From: Lamellibrachia columna | Lineage: Eukaryota > Annelida > Polychaeta > Sabellida > Siboglinidae | Assembly: GCA_963662155.1 (NCBI GenBank) | Contig: OY759268.1 | Span: 57,777,469-57,841,468 of the forward strand | Direction of reading: 5' to 3' | Length of the DNA: 64,000 nucleotides | In this document: positions 12,051 through 22,438 of the stretch, piece by piece | How the letters are laid out: every line of letters starts with the position of its first letter | How positions within the stretch are numbered: position 1 is the first letter of the stretch | The notes under the pieces: model-generated | Told to the model about the DNA's origin: nothing | The model's database searches: none | The model's input: the letters and a program-made list of their open reading frames with translations, nothing else | Program-made: the position numbers and the translations under genes

Positions 12051-13030
12051 ATGCAGTGCATGAAGAAAGGGCTTACGCGGCCAGTGCAGGGGGTCGTGGC
12101 CGCAGCAAGTTTCGCGGTCGTAGTCGCTGTGGACAAAGTGGTCGGGGAAAATTTGGCGGCAAAAGGCGCGAAAGTGCTCAAAGTTGCTCGTCTGGTTGGA
12201 AGTGCTTCCGCTGTGGAGGTATAGGGCACATGATGAAGGACTGTCCGAGTCCAGATGAGAACCAAACGAAATGGTCCCATCATGCCGCTCACTCCACGTT
12301 TCTGGCATCGGCAATTCTGTGTGAGTCTTCTTACGACAAACGTGTAATCATGGACTCTGGTGCCACGAGTCACATGACCTACAGCAAAAACTGGCTAACG
12401 AACTTTAAAGTTGTGAATCCCCCTGAAGTTGTTGTTCTCGGAGATGGACACAGAGTGTTTGCACACGGAATTGGAACACTTGCGGTGAAATTGCAGTTTG
12501 ACGATGAAATGATCCACACCGCGGACATGCGTAGCTGCCTGTTCGTTCCTGATTTGTCATGCTCGTTGTTCTCGGTCAAATCTGTCACTGCTGACGGCAC
12601 AAAGTCGGTGACTTTCGGGCGCAATGGCGCCAAAATCATCGACTGTGAGAACATACTACTTGGTATGGGCTCGCTCAAAGACGGCGTCTATACTCTCAAC
12701 TGCACTGTACAGGCACCCTGTGGCAGTCAGCCTGTCGAGTTCACAGAAGGAGACTCGTCCACAGCTTCCAGCACCCAGAATTGGATCGGAAGCCTATGGT
12801 TCTTAGCCAATGTGACCAGACCAGACATTTCACAATCTGTCCACAAGATGGCTCAGTTCAGTGCCCAACCAACAGTCGAACACTGGAAGTTAGTAAAGCG
12901 CATTCTTCGTTACGTGCAGGGAACGAAGGGCATTGAGCGAAACAAGACTCGTCACTTGTTGCTTATTCTGACGCGGATTATGCTGGTGACGTCAATGACC
13001 GGAAATCGACTTCTGGTTTTGTGTTTTTGA
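12020..13030 (+). pseudogene. Copia Gag zinc knuckle, protease and pol fragment
   Basis: The frame opens in the Gag C-terminus with an Arg/Gly-rich stretch, then the CCHC zinc knuckle 'CFRCGGIGHMMKDC' that binds RNA. The aspartic protease follows: its active-site motif 'IMDSGATSHMT' is intact at about 12350. After 'LKDGVYTLNC' the sequence jumps to 'WIGSLWFLANVTRPDISQSV' and 'HWKLVKRILRYVQGTKGI', which belong after the RT core. The integrase and most of the RT are therefore deleted, near 12715-12775. The end of the frame (from about 12945) is off-frame noise. The real frame there reads 'YSDADYAGDVNDRKSTSGF', the RNase H start. Confidence 0.9.
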
Positions 13031-13438
13031 AGAACGGAGCAGCGATAAGTTGGCGCAGTAAAAAAACAGTCGGTGGTCGCACAGTCAACTGCTGAAGCAG
13101 ATTACGTCGCTCTGTTTTATACTGCTCAACAGTGCGTCTGGTTCCGTGAGATGCTGCTAAGCCTGAAGCAAGGAAAACCCGAGACAATGGTCATCTACGA
13201 GGACAACCAATTGGCCATCCAGATTTCCCAGAATGCAGTGCATCATTCGAAGACAAAACACATCGGAGTCAAGTACCACTTCACGCGAGAGAAAGTACTC
13301 AACGGCGTCATCAAGTTGGAGTATTGTAACACTGCTGACATGGTGGCTGACATTCTAACTAAACCATTGGCTCACAACCGATTTGAACTGTTACATGCTA
13401 AAATGGGACTTGACACTCAGCCACAAAATTGTACCTGA
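12950..13438 (+). pseudogene. Copia RNase H domain
   Basis: Read from about 12957 in one frame ('AYSDADYAGDVNDRKSTSGF', 'ISWRSKK') and from 13073 in another ('VAQSTAEADYVALF', 'IYEDNQLAIQISQNAVHH', 'TKHIGVKYHFTREKV', 'TADMVADILTKPL'). The frame changes in the A-run near 13065, which looks like a one-base insertion. RNase H removes the RNA strand during reverse transcription. Key acidic residues of the D-E-D type (SDAD, AEAD, YEDN) are visible. The frame stops just inside the 3' LTR. Confidence 0.88.
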
Positions 13439-13706
13439 ATTTATTGACAGTGCAACAGCACTACTGCTAAGTGCATCAGTGCCTGCTGTTATTGTTTACC
13501 TGGTTGTGCTCAGTCATGCGTACTGCTTAGTGACGTAATGCTTAGTGAAGTGCTGTAGTCTTTGTCTGTTCTTAAGTTGCACTTGCCATGCTGCCTTTCG
13601 TGTAGAGCAGTCGTCTGTTCTAATACATTTGTTTCTATTGACACCTCGATCTACTGTGATGTTTTACTTATGCGTGAATGTGGTGTAAACGTCGATACTT
13701 TCAACA
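13429..13706 (+). repeat. Copia 3' LTR, 5'-truncated
   Basis: Matches the 5' LTR from its position 18 onward (TTGTACCTGAATTTATTGAC to TTTCAACA). The first 17 bp of the LTR are missing, with the pol stop directly at the junction, so a small deletion removed the LTR edge and probably the polypurine tract. Confidence 0.9.
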
Positions 13707-13711
13707 ACAAC

Positions 13712-14850
13712 AACCTGCCACACAACATCCTGACACACAACAACCTGTCACACAACAACCTGACACAAACAACCTGTCACACAACAACCTGACACAAACA
13801 ACCTGAAACACAACAACTTGACACACAACACCATGTCACACAACAACCTGACACACAACAACCTGACACAAAAACCTGACACACAACAACCAGACATACA
13901 AAACCTGACACACAACAACATGAAACACAACAACCTGACACACAACAACATAAAACACAACAACCTGACACACAACAACCTGACACACAACAACCTGACA
14001 TACAGCAACATGAAACACAACAACCTGTCACACAACAACCTGACACACAACAATCTGGCACACAATAACCTGACACACAACAACCTGACACACAACAACC
14101 TGACACACAACAATCTGTCACACAACAACCTGTCACGTCACACAACAACCTGAAACACAACAACATGAAACAGAAACCTGTCACACAACAACCTGACACA
14201 CAACCTGAAACACAACAACCTGAAACAACAACCTGTCACACAACAACCTGAAACACAACAACCTGACACACAGCAACCTGTCACACAACAACCTGACACA
14301 CAACAAACTGAAACACAACAACCTGAAACACAACAACATGAAACACAACAACATGAAACACAACCTGTCACACAACAACCTGAAACACAACAACCTGAAA
14401 CACAACACCATGAAACACAACATGTAACACAACAACATGTCACACAACAACCTGACACACAACAACCTGACACACAACAACCTGACACACAACAACTTGA
14501 AACACAACAACATGAAACACAACATGTCACACAACAACATGTCACACAACAACCTGGTACACAACAACCTGGCACACAACAACCTGACACACGACAACCT
14601 GAAGCACAACAACATGAAACACAACATGTCACACAACAACATGTCACACAACAACCTGACACACACCAACCTGAAACACAACAACATGAAACACAACATG
14701 TCACACAACAACATGTCACACAACAACCTGGCACACAACAACCTGGCACACAACAACCTGACAAACAACAACCTGAAACACAACAACATGAAACACAACC
14801 TGTCACACAACAACATGTCACACAACAACCTGGCACACAACAACCTGCTA
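13712..14850. repeat. 15-bp minisatellite, right part
   Basis: About 75 units of ACACAACAACCTGAC/GTC with ATG and GGC variants. From about 14500 a longer motif (AACATGAAACACAACATGTC and following units) recurs several times, which indicates higher-order duplication. Frames reading 'CCVSGCCV' or 'THNNLTHNN' are artefacts of the repeat. Confidence 0.97.
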
Positions 14851-16140
14851 TAGCCTATGCTCCTCTCTTTAGTCTACTAAAGCTTGCACAAAAAAGTAAT
14901 TCCAAGGTATACCATGGGTTACCATGGGCATCCACCTAACAGATGCCACTGTCACTAAGCAAGCGCTGAATCGGATGTTTGCCTAAGTTCCTTAAGGCAA
15001 ACAAAACGTACCGGGAAGTCTACACGCCAAACCGATATCCGGTGCTCAGACCAAAGTTATGTCCTCCATAATGCCAATAAGTCTTTTACGCACCTCGCCA
15101 CTTTGACAAAGCCGCCAGGTTGCTATGTCCTGTCATCAGCGACAGTATGTTGCCGTGGCTGTTCAAAGAACTAAAACCTATGGTAATTACTGTAAACGTG
15201 TCGACTGTATTGTGTGAGTTATATGCATTGTATACTCTTATGAAAATATACCATGGTAAATGCCATGGTATATCATAGTGTTTTGAAACATGGTATATTT
15301 TCATAAGGACATATACATTCTTCAAACAACCTGGGTTATTGGCCTAAATGTGAGATTGATAAGAAAATGACTGTGTTAAGGTAGCTGGGGTGGCTATTAT
15401 ATTATAGCTTGTCTTGAACTGATTAGTTTCAATAGAAGTTTTGAAGATAGATTAACAATTTCTTCACAGATTGTAGTTAAAATATTTTGTAATATACCAG
15501 ATTAAACAAATTTGGATTTTTATTTAGTTATGTTATAAGGTTTTTAAAACAGTTTTGTAAATGTGAAAAATAGCCACTAAAAAGTTAATCGTTTTAAGAA
15601 AATCCCCAAAGAAATAAATGACATACATATAAGTATGACAGTGTAACTGATAACTTTTCGGTAGATTTTGGTTAACATAAATCGATTATGTTGATTGTGC
15701 TACACCACCATGAATTAATTAAATACATGTTGAATGACAGCCTAAAGTGGCTGTGTATTACACAAACCCTTCACCAGTTGTAATTTACTGCCGTATTGCA
15801 CTACGTGCACGTAAGACGCGTTCATACGCAAAATTGCAATGTCGTGAGTGTTGTAGCTTTTCTAAAAAAATATTTGAAACATCATTTCCTGGTTATTAAG
15901 GAAAACACAATCTAAACAAATGCTTGTTTTTGTGCTGAAATTTACGGTTTTTCACTGGCATTTTATGTATTGTTGACATTACACAATGGCCGTTTGTTAT
16001 ATTGACATGTCCCCTTAATTTGCCGCCACAATAGCCCGTGGATCTGTACTTGTAATGTGTTGTCGTCTGCAGTATCAGATTACGCCAGCCTAACAAACAC
16101 GTGGCAGGGCGTGTTTATGGTCATTTTGATTGGCCCATTA
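14850..16140. other. Non-coding stretch
   Basis: AT-rich at 15340-15900. No gene is supported. It holds the hairpin at 15237-15307 and several CCATGG/ATACCATGG repeats near 14905-14930 and 15250-15295. Confidence 0.5.
15237..15307. repeat. Inverted repeat with 19-bp perfect arms
   Basis: CTTATGAAAATATACCATG at 15237-15255 is the exact reverse complement of CATGGTATATTTTCATAAG at 15289-15307, with a 33-nt loop. It could form a stable hairpin or be a small foldback MITE. No flanking duplication was recognised. Confidence 0.85.
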
Positions 16141-16149
16141 TCCCGTGGG

Positions 16150-17670
16150 GTCATCAGGTGAATGAATAACTTTATTTTGGCTACACATACATTTTAAGAT
16201 ATTTACAATATAATATGAGTCAGAGATTATACAAATAGCAGAGCAACCAAGGAGATCCTCTAGAAACCCCGCGGGGCTTATGACGAGGACCACCCAGAAA
16301 TAAATCAACATAATTATTTTGTTTCCTTAGGCTTAAACCAAAAACATATACTAAGCAACATTATTGTAAGTGAAATACAATATAAAGTAAAAAAATAAAA
16401 AATGCTTAAATGTGTACATACAAATTGTAGTTAGAATTTTATAAACAAATACTACACTAATAACCTAACTAATTATTGCACATGAATACGTTACAATGTG
16501 AACATGAACACATTAATTAATGCAGGAACCATGAATACATTAAATACTACACGAACATCAATACATGGTTTTTTCTGCCATGTTAAAATAATGGTAGATG
16601 TAAAGTATATGTTATACAAATACAAATTTAGTCTCAAAAATGTTGCTTAAATATCAACATACAATTTGTACTTTGAATTATTTGAACAAATAATACACTA
16701 ACTACACAACTGTCATGTATTCATTAAATGTGAGCATGAATACATTAATACATGATCCTGACTACATTAAATATTACATAAGCATGAAACACATGGTCTT
16801 CTCCACCATGTGAAAATAAATGTAGATATAAAGTTTTTTGCAGTGTTTACTGTAAAGTCATTGATATTTAGAGAGTAACAATTCTTTCAGTTTATTTTTA
16901 AATTGGTTAATGGACACTAGCTGTTTTAATTTACTAGGTAATGCATTCCAGAATACTGGTCCTGAATAGTTTATTGTACATTTCCTGCTGTTTGTTCTTA
17001 TGTTTTGGATATAATAGCTATTTTGGTTTCTTAGATTATGTTTGTGGATATTTTGTATTCTCGTAAGCATTGATGACATAGAATCTGGGAGTTTGTTATT
17101 TGCTGCTTTATACATAAAAATACCTAGTTGATGTTTATATAGATCATCCAATTTTAATAGTTTTAACTTTGAGAATAGAGGATCAGTGTGTGCGATGTAA
17201 TGAGAATTTGTGATTATCCTAATAGCTTTCTTCTGTAGTATTCTTAGTTTGTTTAAGTTTGTACAACATGAATTTTCCCACAATAGAGTGCAATATTGTA
17301 AATGTGATATGATCAATGAACAATAAATAGTTTTCATTATATACATAGGGAGAATTTTTTTTAATTTGTTAAGCATTCCCACATTCCGTGCTACTTGTTT
17401 TGATAGGTTGTCAATATGTGTTGTCCAGCTTAAGTGCTCATCAATAAATATCCCTAGGAATTTGGTGAATTTGACATGCTTTATTTTGTTTCCATCTACT
17501 TGTATTAAGGCACTGTGTATATTGTATTTTTTTCCTTTTGGTGTGAATATAATAAAATTTGACTTTTTGGTGTTTAGGGAAAGTTTGTTGGTATGGAACC
17601 ATGTGTGCCTGCATGCATGTAACACAGTTGATATTGCAATTGATAACACAGTTAATAAGGCTACATGCAT
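16150..17670 (-). mobile_element. LINE 3' half on the minus strand, 5'-truncated
   Basis: The coding end (17670-16858) is followed by about 700 bp of AT-rich 3' UTR on the minus strand. On that strand the element ends near 16160 with CCAAAATAAAGTTATTCATT, an AATAAA signal followed by a short ATTC-like repeat tail. The UTR contains an internal near-duplication: 16330-16600 and 16600-16860 share phrases such as TGTACATACAAATTGTAGTT and CATGGTTTTTTCTGCCATGT. The element is truncated at its 5' side near 17640-17670. Confidence 0.8.
16858..17670 (-). CDS. LINE reverse transcriptase C-terminal region
   Basis: An uninterrupted 270-codon frame. It contains 'WFHTNKLSLNTKKSNFIIF', 'KFLGIFIDEHLSWTTHID', 'NVGMLNKLKKILP', 'YCSLIISHLQYCTLLW', 'LRILQKKAIRIITNSHYIAH' and ends with 'SINQFKNKLKELLLSKYQ'. 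These are the blocks that follow the FADD motif in jockey/CR1-superfamily RTs. The fingers and palm are missing because the copy is 5'-truncated. The open frame suggests a fairly young insertion. The first residues ('MHVALLTVLSIAIS') may already be flanking or shifted sequence. The clade is not assigned beyond the superfamily. Confidence 0.8.
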   Translation of the reverse strand: MHVALLTVLSIAISTVLHACRHTWFHTNKLSLNTKKSNFIIFTPKGKKYNIHSALIQVDGNKIKHVKFTKFLGIFIDEHLSWTTHIDNLSKQVARNVGMLNKLKKILPMYIMKTIYCSLIISHLQYCTLLWENSCCTNLNKLRILQKKAIRIITNSHYIAHTDPLFSKLKLLKLDDLYKHQLGIFMYKAANNKLPDSMSSMLTRIQNIHKHNLRNQNSYYIQNIRTNSRKCTINYSGPVFWNALPSKLKQLVSINQFKNKLKELLLSKYQ

Positions 17671-17679
17671 TCAAGAGGG

Positions 17680-18000
17680 ACACAAAAGAGCACTAAAACA
17701 TTGTTTTTGCTCTTCTATAAAAACAATTGCACTCAAAGCTATGGTATTAAAGGAACTAAAAACAATGATTGTTTGAAATCATATTATATTACATCTTTTA
17801 GTGTATTTCCATTTTCACAACAGCGAAAAATTAATTAGAAGTCAATTAATAATTCCTAATAATACTCTGTTCTACCGGCCTGTCTCGATTATGCATATTG
17901 TTCACTCGACTATCGACAAGCTTCGATGTGACATCACTTATGACAGTGAAGTGCAATGAGACTTTCCGTTGACAGCAATAGCAGGTGTTTCGAAGCGAGG
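17680..18000. other. Unannotated stretch
   Basis: Contains an imperfect palindrome around 17700-17770 (AACATTGTTTTTGCTC, AAAACAATGATTGTTTG). Nothing else is recognised. Confidence 0.4.
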
Positions 18001-18006
18001 GTCATA

Positions 18007-18354
18007 ATGGTTTATTGTGCGGCATTTGCAAACTTTGCTAAAGAAATGGCTCCCGAAAATTAAGCCTGCAAACTTCAAAGCGTCGAAGCACATCCAGCTT
18101 TGCTCGGCTCACTTCGAGAAAGCGTGTTTCGATCACGACCCAGAGAAGCAGCCCTGGTTTATTCTGGTGCTAAAATATCTTTGAAGAAGGATGATGTGCC
18201 AACATTATTCCCATTAGTGGATGTTGAGTTGATGACATCAGTCCGTAGAACCACGTCGCTCGGATCGAAGGAAAGTGGGCCTCGCAAATGGACTGTCACT
18301 GACACTGTCAGCGAACTTTTACCTTCTCACATAACCATGAAAACAACCACGTAG
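18007..18354 (+). pseudogene. THAP zinc-finger domain remnant
   Basis: The start 'MVYCAAF' at 18007 fits a THAP domain N-terminus. In the next frame (about 18025-18150) the text reads 'LLKKWLPKIKPANFKASKH' then 'CSAHFEKACFDHDP', which contains the CxxHF part of the C2CH zinc site. The frame then shifts back, and 'ISLKKDDVPTLFPL' gives the typical end of the domain. Between the first Cys and the Trp-containing helix about 15-20 residues seem to be missing. THAP domains bind DNA and occur in host regulators and P-element-like transposases. With two frame changes and the lost segment it is most likely a dead fragment. The tail to 18354 shows no known domain. Confidence 0.7.
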
Positions 18355-18359
18355 AGCCG

Positions 18360-19840
18360 CCAAACTTATCATATATCTACCATACATATACACATGTCAC
18401 ATGGTCAAAAATAACACTTACTTCCGTATAACGATAAACAAATATCCCTTCTATGACAGAAAATACGAATAATTATGTGCTCTTGCAGCTGTGTGTACAT
18501 GAACAAACATTCTTAAGAAACATTTTATTAATGCAATATTCTAATGCAGAAAATGCTACCGTCACCGTACTATTAGTTATAAATATAATAGCGATACCGG
18601 TAGCCGTGGAGCTAGGCATAGGAGAGTTTCTGTTGTTGTTCCTGTTGTTGTATATTTGATTGTTACATGGAAATTACAGTAATGTGTGACCTTGTGACGT
18701 GTGTATGTATTTTAGAATTGAGAAGTTTGGCAGCTCTTTGTGGTCGTTTTCATGGTTAGGTCAGAAAATAAAAGAACAAAGGCAACTGGCGTCACTAAAC
18801 AGCTCCAAATGAGGTCAATTCGAAGATGATATTGCGGTATCACTTGCAGCTAGCGATTCGGAATTGTAACATTTTACTTGGCATTCCACTCGCTGTAGTC
18901 ACGTAGTGAAACTATACTGAAGCAGTGCACATAAGTCACTAACTGAATGTAGACTATTGTCATCAGTGATGTCACATGACTGTTCATCTCAATAACTTCA
19001 AATTTTTTATTTTTTTTATTTTGATGTTGGTATATAGTACATGCAATATTAAACTTTGTATACGCACCACAATTTTTTTAGCGATTGCCTAGTTATTATT
19101 CCCTTTGACACAGTAAAATTAAATGTTCCTACTTTTATTGTAATAATTTTCCATTCATTCACCAAGAAACCAACAATGTAATGTAAGGTATTGATGAAAG
19201 CTGAATGATTCGTCTTTCTACCTCATATTTATTCACCAATGGATTCAAACTCAGGCAATTAGAAACATGTTGTGTTGTTGGTATCTTTGTGTGCAACAAA
19301 CAGTGGCGCCACAATGTGAACACTGGACACTTGATGATAATCAGGGAAAAACAGATGTTGACTTTGGTAGTAATTCGTATTTTTTCTCTCAAGTTTCCAC
19401 ATAAATATTTCGGAACAATGCTTAGTTGAATGTATTCCTGAAGTGAGTTACTATAAGAGTTCAGACAGTTAAAATGACTTTGCATGTTATTTTGAAGTTG
19501 ATATTTGGCAAACTGTCATCCCGGGTAACGTAACCCAAGCTTTGTAGCCCGAGTAAGGCATAAGGGGTGACAACAACAAAAAAGTCTGCCTGCTCTGGGA
19601 GATGTGTTGTTCGAGCGATAAAAACATGCCATGTTGAAGGTAGCATTGGTTGCATTGAAAATATGGATTGGAAATGTTTTTTTAGATGTCCATGTGGAAA
19701 ATATACCCATTGTTTTAAACGTGATGAAGTGATGGAAACAAATTGCTAAAACTTAAAAAAGTGCCATTCCGACATTTTAAAGTATTTCAGTCAAAGAATC
19801 ATAGCTTTTTGGCAAGAATATTTAGTGGGCACTAAAATTA
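18360..19840. other. Non-coding or unrecognised stretch
   Basis: AT-rich with short frames only. A frame at 19567-19749 is Cys-rich ('CFFRCPCGKYTHCFKRDE') but has no splice or family support. No exon of the kinase gene was recognised here, although its 5' exons could lie upstream of 20641. Confidence 0.4.
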
Positions 19841-19846
19841 GGGATA

Positions 19847-20107
19847 TTACGCAATGGCCTCCTGATGTATTTCCATTCTATTCACAGTAAGTTCGGTAAT
19901 TGTGCTGCTGGTGTCATTCGTTATAACGACGTCAAGGGTCTGCCCTTTTTGATGGGTTGGCTCGTTGATGTGTTGCTTAAGGCCACAGGTAGAAAGCGAG
20001 TCTTTGAATTTACGTGCATCAGTCGAAATGCAAATTGATGTCAATGTACAGTCTCTTAAACAGGGACCCACATGCCCGTCTTGGAGATGGGCAAATGTTT
20101 GATACAA
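19847..20107 (-). pseudogene. LINE endonuclease fragment
   Basis: The minus-strand frame contains 'ARKFKDSLSTCGLKQHINEP' and 'THQKGQTLDVVITNDTSS', which match the C-terminal part of LINE APE-type endonucleases (the subsite before the SDH motif). Only this fragment remains. The first 30 residues are probably flanking sequence. Confidence 0.75.
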
Positions 20108-20640
20108 ACAGGTAAGATAAAAATAAAAGACAGTTTAAAAAAAAAAAAAAAATGGTTATTTGCATTACTTAATAAACAGAAATCTGGCTTATCAGTGAAA
20201 AAACACATCCAGTGAAATAACTTAATTGGACCTATAATGGCTTCCACGGAAGGTTATTTTTTTAGAAAGTTCAAAACTGGCAAACAATTATTTCTGGCTA
20301 AGGGCTTGGTCTCAGACTATCAATTCGGTCGCCAAGTGTTCAATAAATTGTGGCCACTGATGGAACACACTGACAGAAGAACACACCCAATGACATTATG
20401 CCGGTGTCATATAGAATATGACTCTTGCTAAATCTTTTAGCAAGTATTTAGATTGTGGAGCTTTTGTCCAGTGGGCTCTGGCACCATGTAACTGTTGTGA
20501 TGTTTGTGAATTAAATGTGTCAAACATCTAAAACCCAATGAAACAGCATGGTGAACTATGATTTGATTCTCGTATTTAGTCTACCCAAATATATAGCAAA
20601 TGTAATTTGTTTCTAAGTTGACATTACACATCTGTTTTAG

Positions 20641-20795
20641 ACCTTGCCATGCAAATGGGTGAGAAAAAGCATTCGATGGAAGGAGAAACTAGAGAAGCTG
20701 CAAGAGTTATGTCGACAGCACCCAGAGCAGTTGGTAAAGGACATTAGTGGCATGATCTGCATGTGCACATCAAAACAATATAGGGTTGCTAAAGG
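20641..20795 (+). CDS. Kinase-KEN gene exon a (linker, Gly-loop start)
   Basis: Acceptor TCTGTTTTAG, donor GG|GTAAGT, 155 nt. Only one frame is open: it begins '[17 protein letters not shown]', is Lys/Glu-rich and ends 'YRVAK' plus two bases of a Gly codon. The split codon completes with the next exon to give '[14 protein letters not shown]', a kinase glycine loop. The left phase is 0 if the frame continues upstream. No ATG at a good start is present in this exon, so at least one exon precedes it. Confidence 0.8.
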
Positions 20796-22295
20796 GTAAG
20801 TAAATTTTTCACAATAACAATGACTATCTCTAGCAAATAGGTTTGTGGGGCAGTTCAAATGTTAACATGCACTTTTTGCATGCAATGATAAATACATAAA
20901 TTAAAGAAGTGTTTCTCTCAACTCAGATAGTCCATATTTTTAATTTTTTTTTTAATATCTTGCCATGATAACAGTTAGTGTATTGCTGCTGAACCAGTTA
21001 ATATTTGCCTGGGATATGTTATGTTAAAATAATAAAAAACACAAACTTGCACGTAAAATATGTCATTTCGACAGTATTGGACTTGTATGAGCCACAAGTT
21101 GGATAATGCTATCAAACATGCTAGCTGCATATATTTGGGGTTTGTAGGAAAGCAAGCAGTGTTGAAGTTGATGGTGTTTGAAAAATCCCTTTCCTTACCC
21201 CCAAAACACAGTAGTCAGGTTTTGTCTGGTTCACAATTTCCATGTTTAATGTTTCGTTCAATGTGTTTTTAGTTACATATATATCTATTTTTGGAAACTT
21301 TGGAATGTACTGTCCACAAAAACTAATGTTTCCACTTGCCTGTATATGTGGTGTCATTGTGGATTTTCAAAATGGCCAACATTGGAAACCTGTATTTGTC
21401 AATATCTCGGCATCTAAGCAACCTTGATATTAAAGGCTAAACCTAAACTAACATATAAGTATGAAATGGTATTACCCACAATTTAATACTGCGGCCTACA
21501 GGGATGCAGTAGTATTTTTTTAGTTGAAGCACTGGGTAGTATCCGCCACTTTGATAACCCTGACCTTTGGTCACCAGGGGGAAGCGGTGGTGACTGGGAG
21601 TTTTCATGTAAATTAGTTTTTTCTCAGGAATCATTCGGATCGCACATGTCTGTGTTCTGTCGTATTTAATTTGCTTTCCCACCCTCCTTCCCTCTGTCTA
21701 GTAGTCAGTGCCCTCTTTCCCACCCTCCTTCCCTTTGTCTAGTATCCAGTGCCCTCTTTCCCACCCTCCTTCCCTTTATCTAGTATCCAGTGCCCTCTTT
21801 CCCACCCTCCTTCCCTTTATCTAGTATTTAGTGCTCTCTTTCCCACCCTCCTTCCCTTTATTTAGTATCCAGTGCCCTCTTTCCCACCCTCCTTCCCTTT
21901 ATTTAGTATCCAGTGCCCTCTTTCCCACCCTCCTTCCCTTTGTCTAGTAGCCAGTGCCCTCTTTGGTTTTTAACCGGTTTCAGCGAAAAACTGTTCCTTA
22001 CTATAACACCTTCATGATATCCACATATAATTAATATTACATAATGAATTGTTTTAATTCAATGAGGGAAAGTGCATTTTGGCAAAAGTTTACATGAAAA
22101 CACCCCTATGTGTCATCAGTTTTGCTAAAACTACATGTAGGCATTCTTTAGGCCTGCAAATATAAGTGATATTGCAAGAACAATACTGAGCCAGCACTTT
22201 TTGCCACAACCAATTAAGACAGCTATGAAAAACAGTTGGACAGTTAGTCCCCCTCAAAATATAGCACAGAAATATTCATACAGCTCATACATTTA

Positions 22296-22340
<45 letters not shown>

Positions 22341-22402
22341 CATACATACATACATACATACATACATACATACATACATACATACATACATACATACATA
22401 CA

Positions 22403-22438
<36 letters not shown>

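Larger units (their letters stand above)
10925..13706 (+). mobile_element. Ty1/copia LTR retrotransposon, internally deleted
   Basis: The element has LTRs beginning TGTTGAAA and ending TTTCAACA, a gag gene, a protease and the RNase H end of pol in copia order. The 5-bp sequence ACAAC lies just outside both ends (10920-10924 and 13707-13711), a target site duplication inside the 15-bp minisatellite. Integrase and the RT core are absent: the protein jumps from just after the protease region (about 12710-12770) to the segment just before RNase H. At about 2.8 kb it is well short of a full copia element, which is normally about 5 kb, and cannot move by itself. The two LTRs differ at about eleven sites over 278 bp, so the insertion is not very recent. 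Confidence 0.93.

Noticed and set aside
13748..14853. Long frames on both strands with 'CCVSGCC' or 'THNNLTHNN' repeats (also 10639-10923)
   Set aside because: A 15-bp tandem repeat without stops stays open on both strands. There is no start context or homology, and the copia insertion shows it is plain minisatellite DNA.
19567..19749. Cys-rich frame that might be a zinc-binding exon
   Set aside because: No convincing splice sites or spacing for a known zinc fold.
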